From assembly GCA_954871525.1 (NCBI GenBank), contig OX940861.1:36655201-36719200 (forward strand): a stretch of DNA of 64,000 nucleotides, given 5' to 3'. This document shows, in pieces, positions 63,862 through 64,000 of this stretch. The notes beneath the pieces are model-generated. The model did no database searches. It worked only from the letters and a program-made list of their open reading frames with translations, and had not been told where the DNA came from. How positions within the stretch are numbered: position 1 is the first letter of the stretch; each line of letters begins with the position of its first letter. This stretch comes from Parietaria judaica. Its lineage: Eukaryota > Streptophyta > Magnoliopsida > Rosales > Urticaceae. The position numbers and the translations under genes were made by a program.

Positions 63862-64000
63862 CAAATTTTAATCTTTATGTTTGGTTCAATATTGGCTATG
63901 TTTTGTTAGATTAGAGGAATACAAAACTAGAGTCACTCTTTGAATCGTTTTCTGTATTTAGTACACTCGAAAACCTGTTTGCAATTGATACAATCTATAT

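Overview
This is a nuclear window from a flowering plant, most likely a eudicot. It holds intron-rich genes with GT-AG junctions, genes for organelle-targeted proteins of plant type, AT-rich intergenic DNA, plastid DNA inserted in the nucleus, and large LTR retrotransposons. About 36 of the 64 kb is LTR retrotransposon.

Genes, left to right: (1) minus strand 300-3053, a plastid sigma factor of the SIG2 type, whose last exons lie beyond the left edge; (2) plus 21873-22923, a two-exon SWIB-domain protein; (3) minus 23542-25093, a seven-exon alpha/beta hydrolase with a GHSAGG elbow, convergent with the SWIB gene; (4) plus 27934-29130, an intronless PPR protein; (5) plus 59414-61912, an eight-exon organellar-type tRNA (guanine-N7)-methyltransferase; (6) plus 63455 onward, a Gly/Pro/Tyr-rich XYPPX protein with a 5' UTR intron, cut by the right edge. 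At least three of these (SIG2, methyltransferase, PPR) belong to organelle gene-expression families.

Mobile DNA: an 800-bp hAT-type element (4267-5066) lies beside a decayed plastid 16S rRNA fragment (5140-5359). A complete Tat-type Gypsy element, here called Gypsy-1 (6459-19872, target duplication GTGAC), has broken genes. The second large block is nested. A Copia element with about 2.95-kb LTRs (33916-56892) has a complete Tat-type Gypsy-2 (34167-46304, target duplication GGTGG) inside its 5' LTR. The Copia itself sits in a Mutator-like repeat region (about 30.5-33.9 and 56.9-59.3 kb) that carries phased 20-bp palindromes and a broken histone H2A fragment. A tRNA-derived SINE and two small hAT MITEs have clear target duplications.

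The most interesting signals are these. Both Gypsy elements have gag-protease and pol in the same frame, separated by a single UAG. In Gypsy-1 the stop is followed by CAA-UUA, the tobamovirus readthrough context. Both also carry, between pol and the 3' LTR, a large gene on the opposite strand with its own TATA box; in Gypsy-2 it can be read as four cleanly spliced exons giving 869 aa. The Copia leader contains a ladder of GC-rich hairpins and, further on, three copies of a stem-loop that shows a compensatory base-pair change.

All intron-exon calls come from reading GT-AG junctions and frame continuity. LTR differences were counted by eye.
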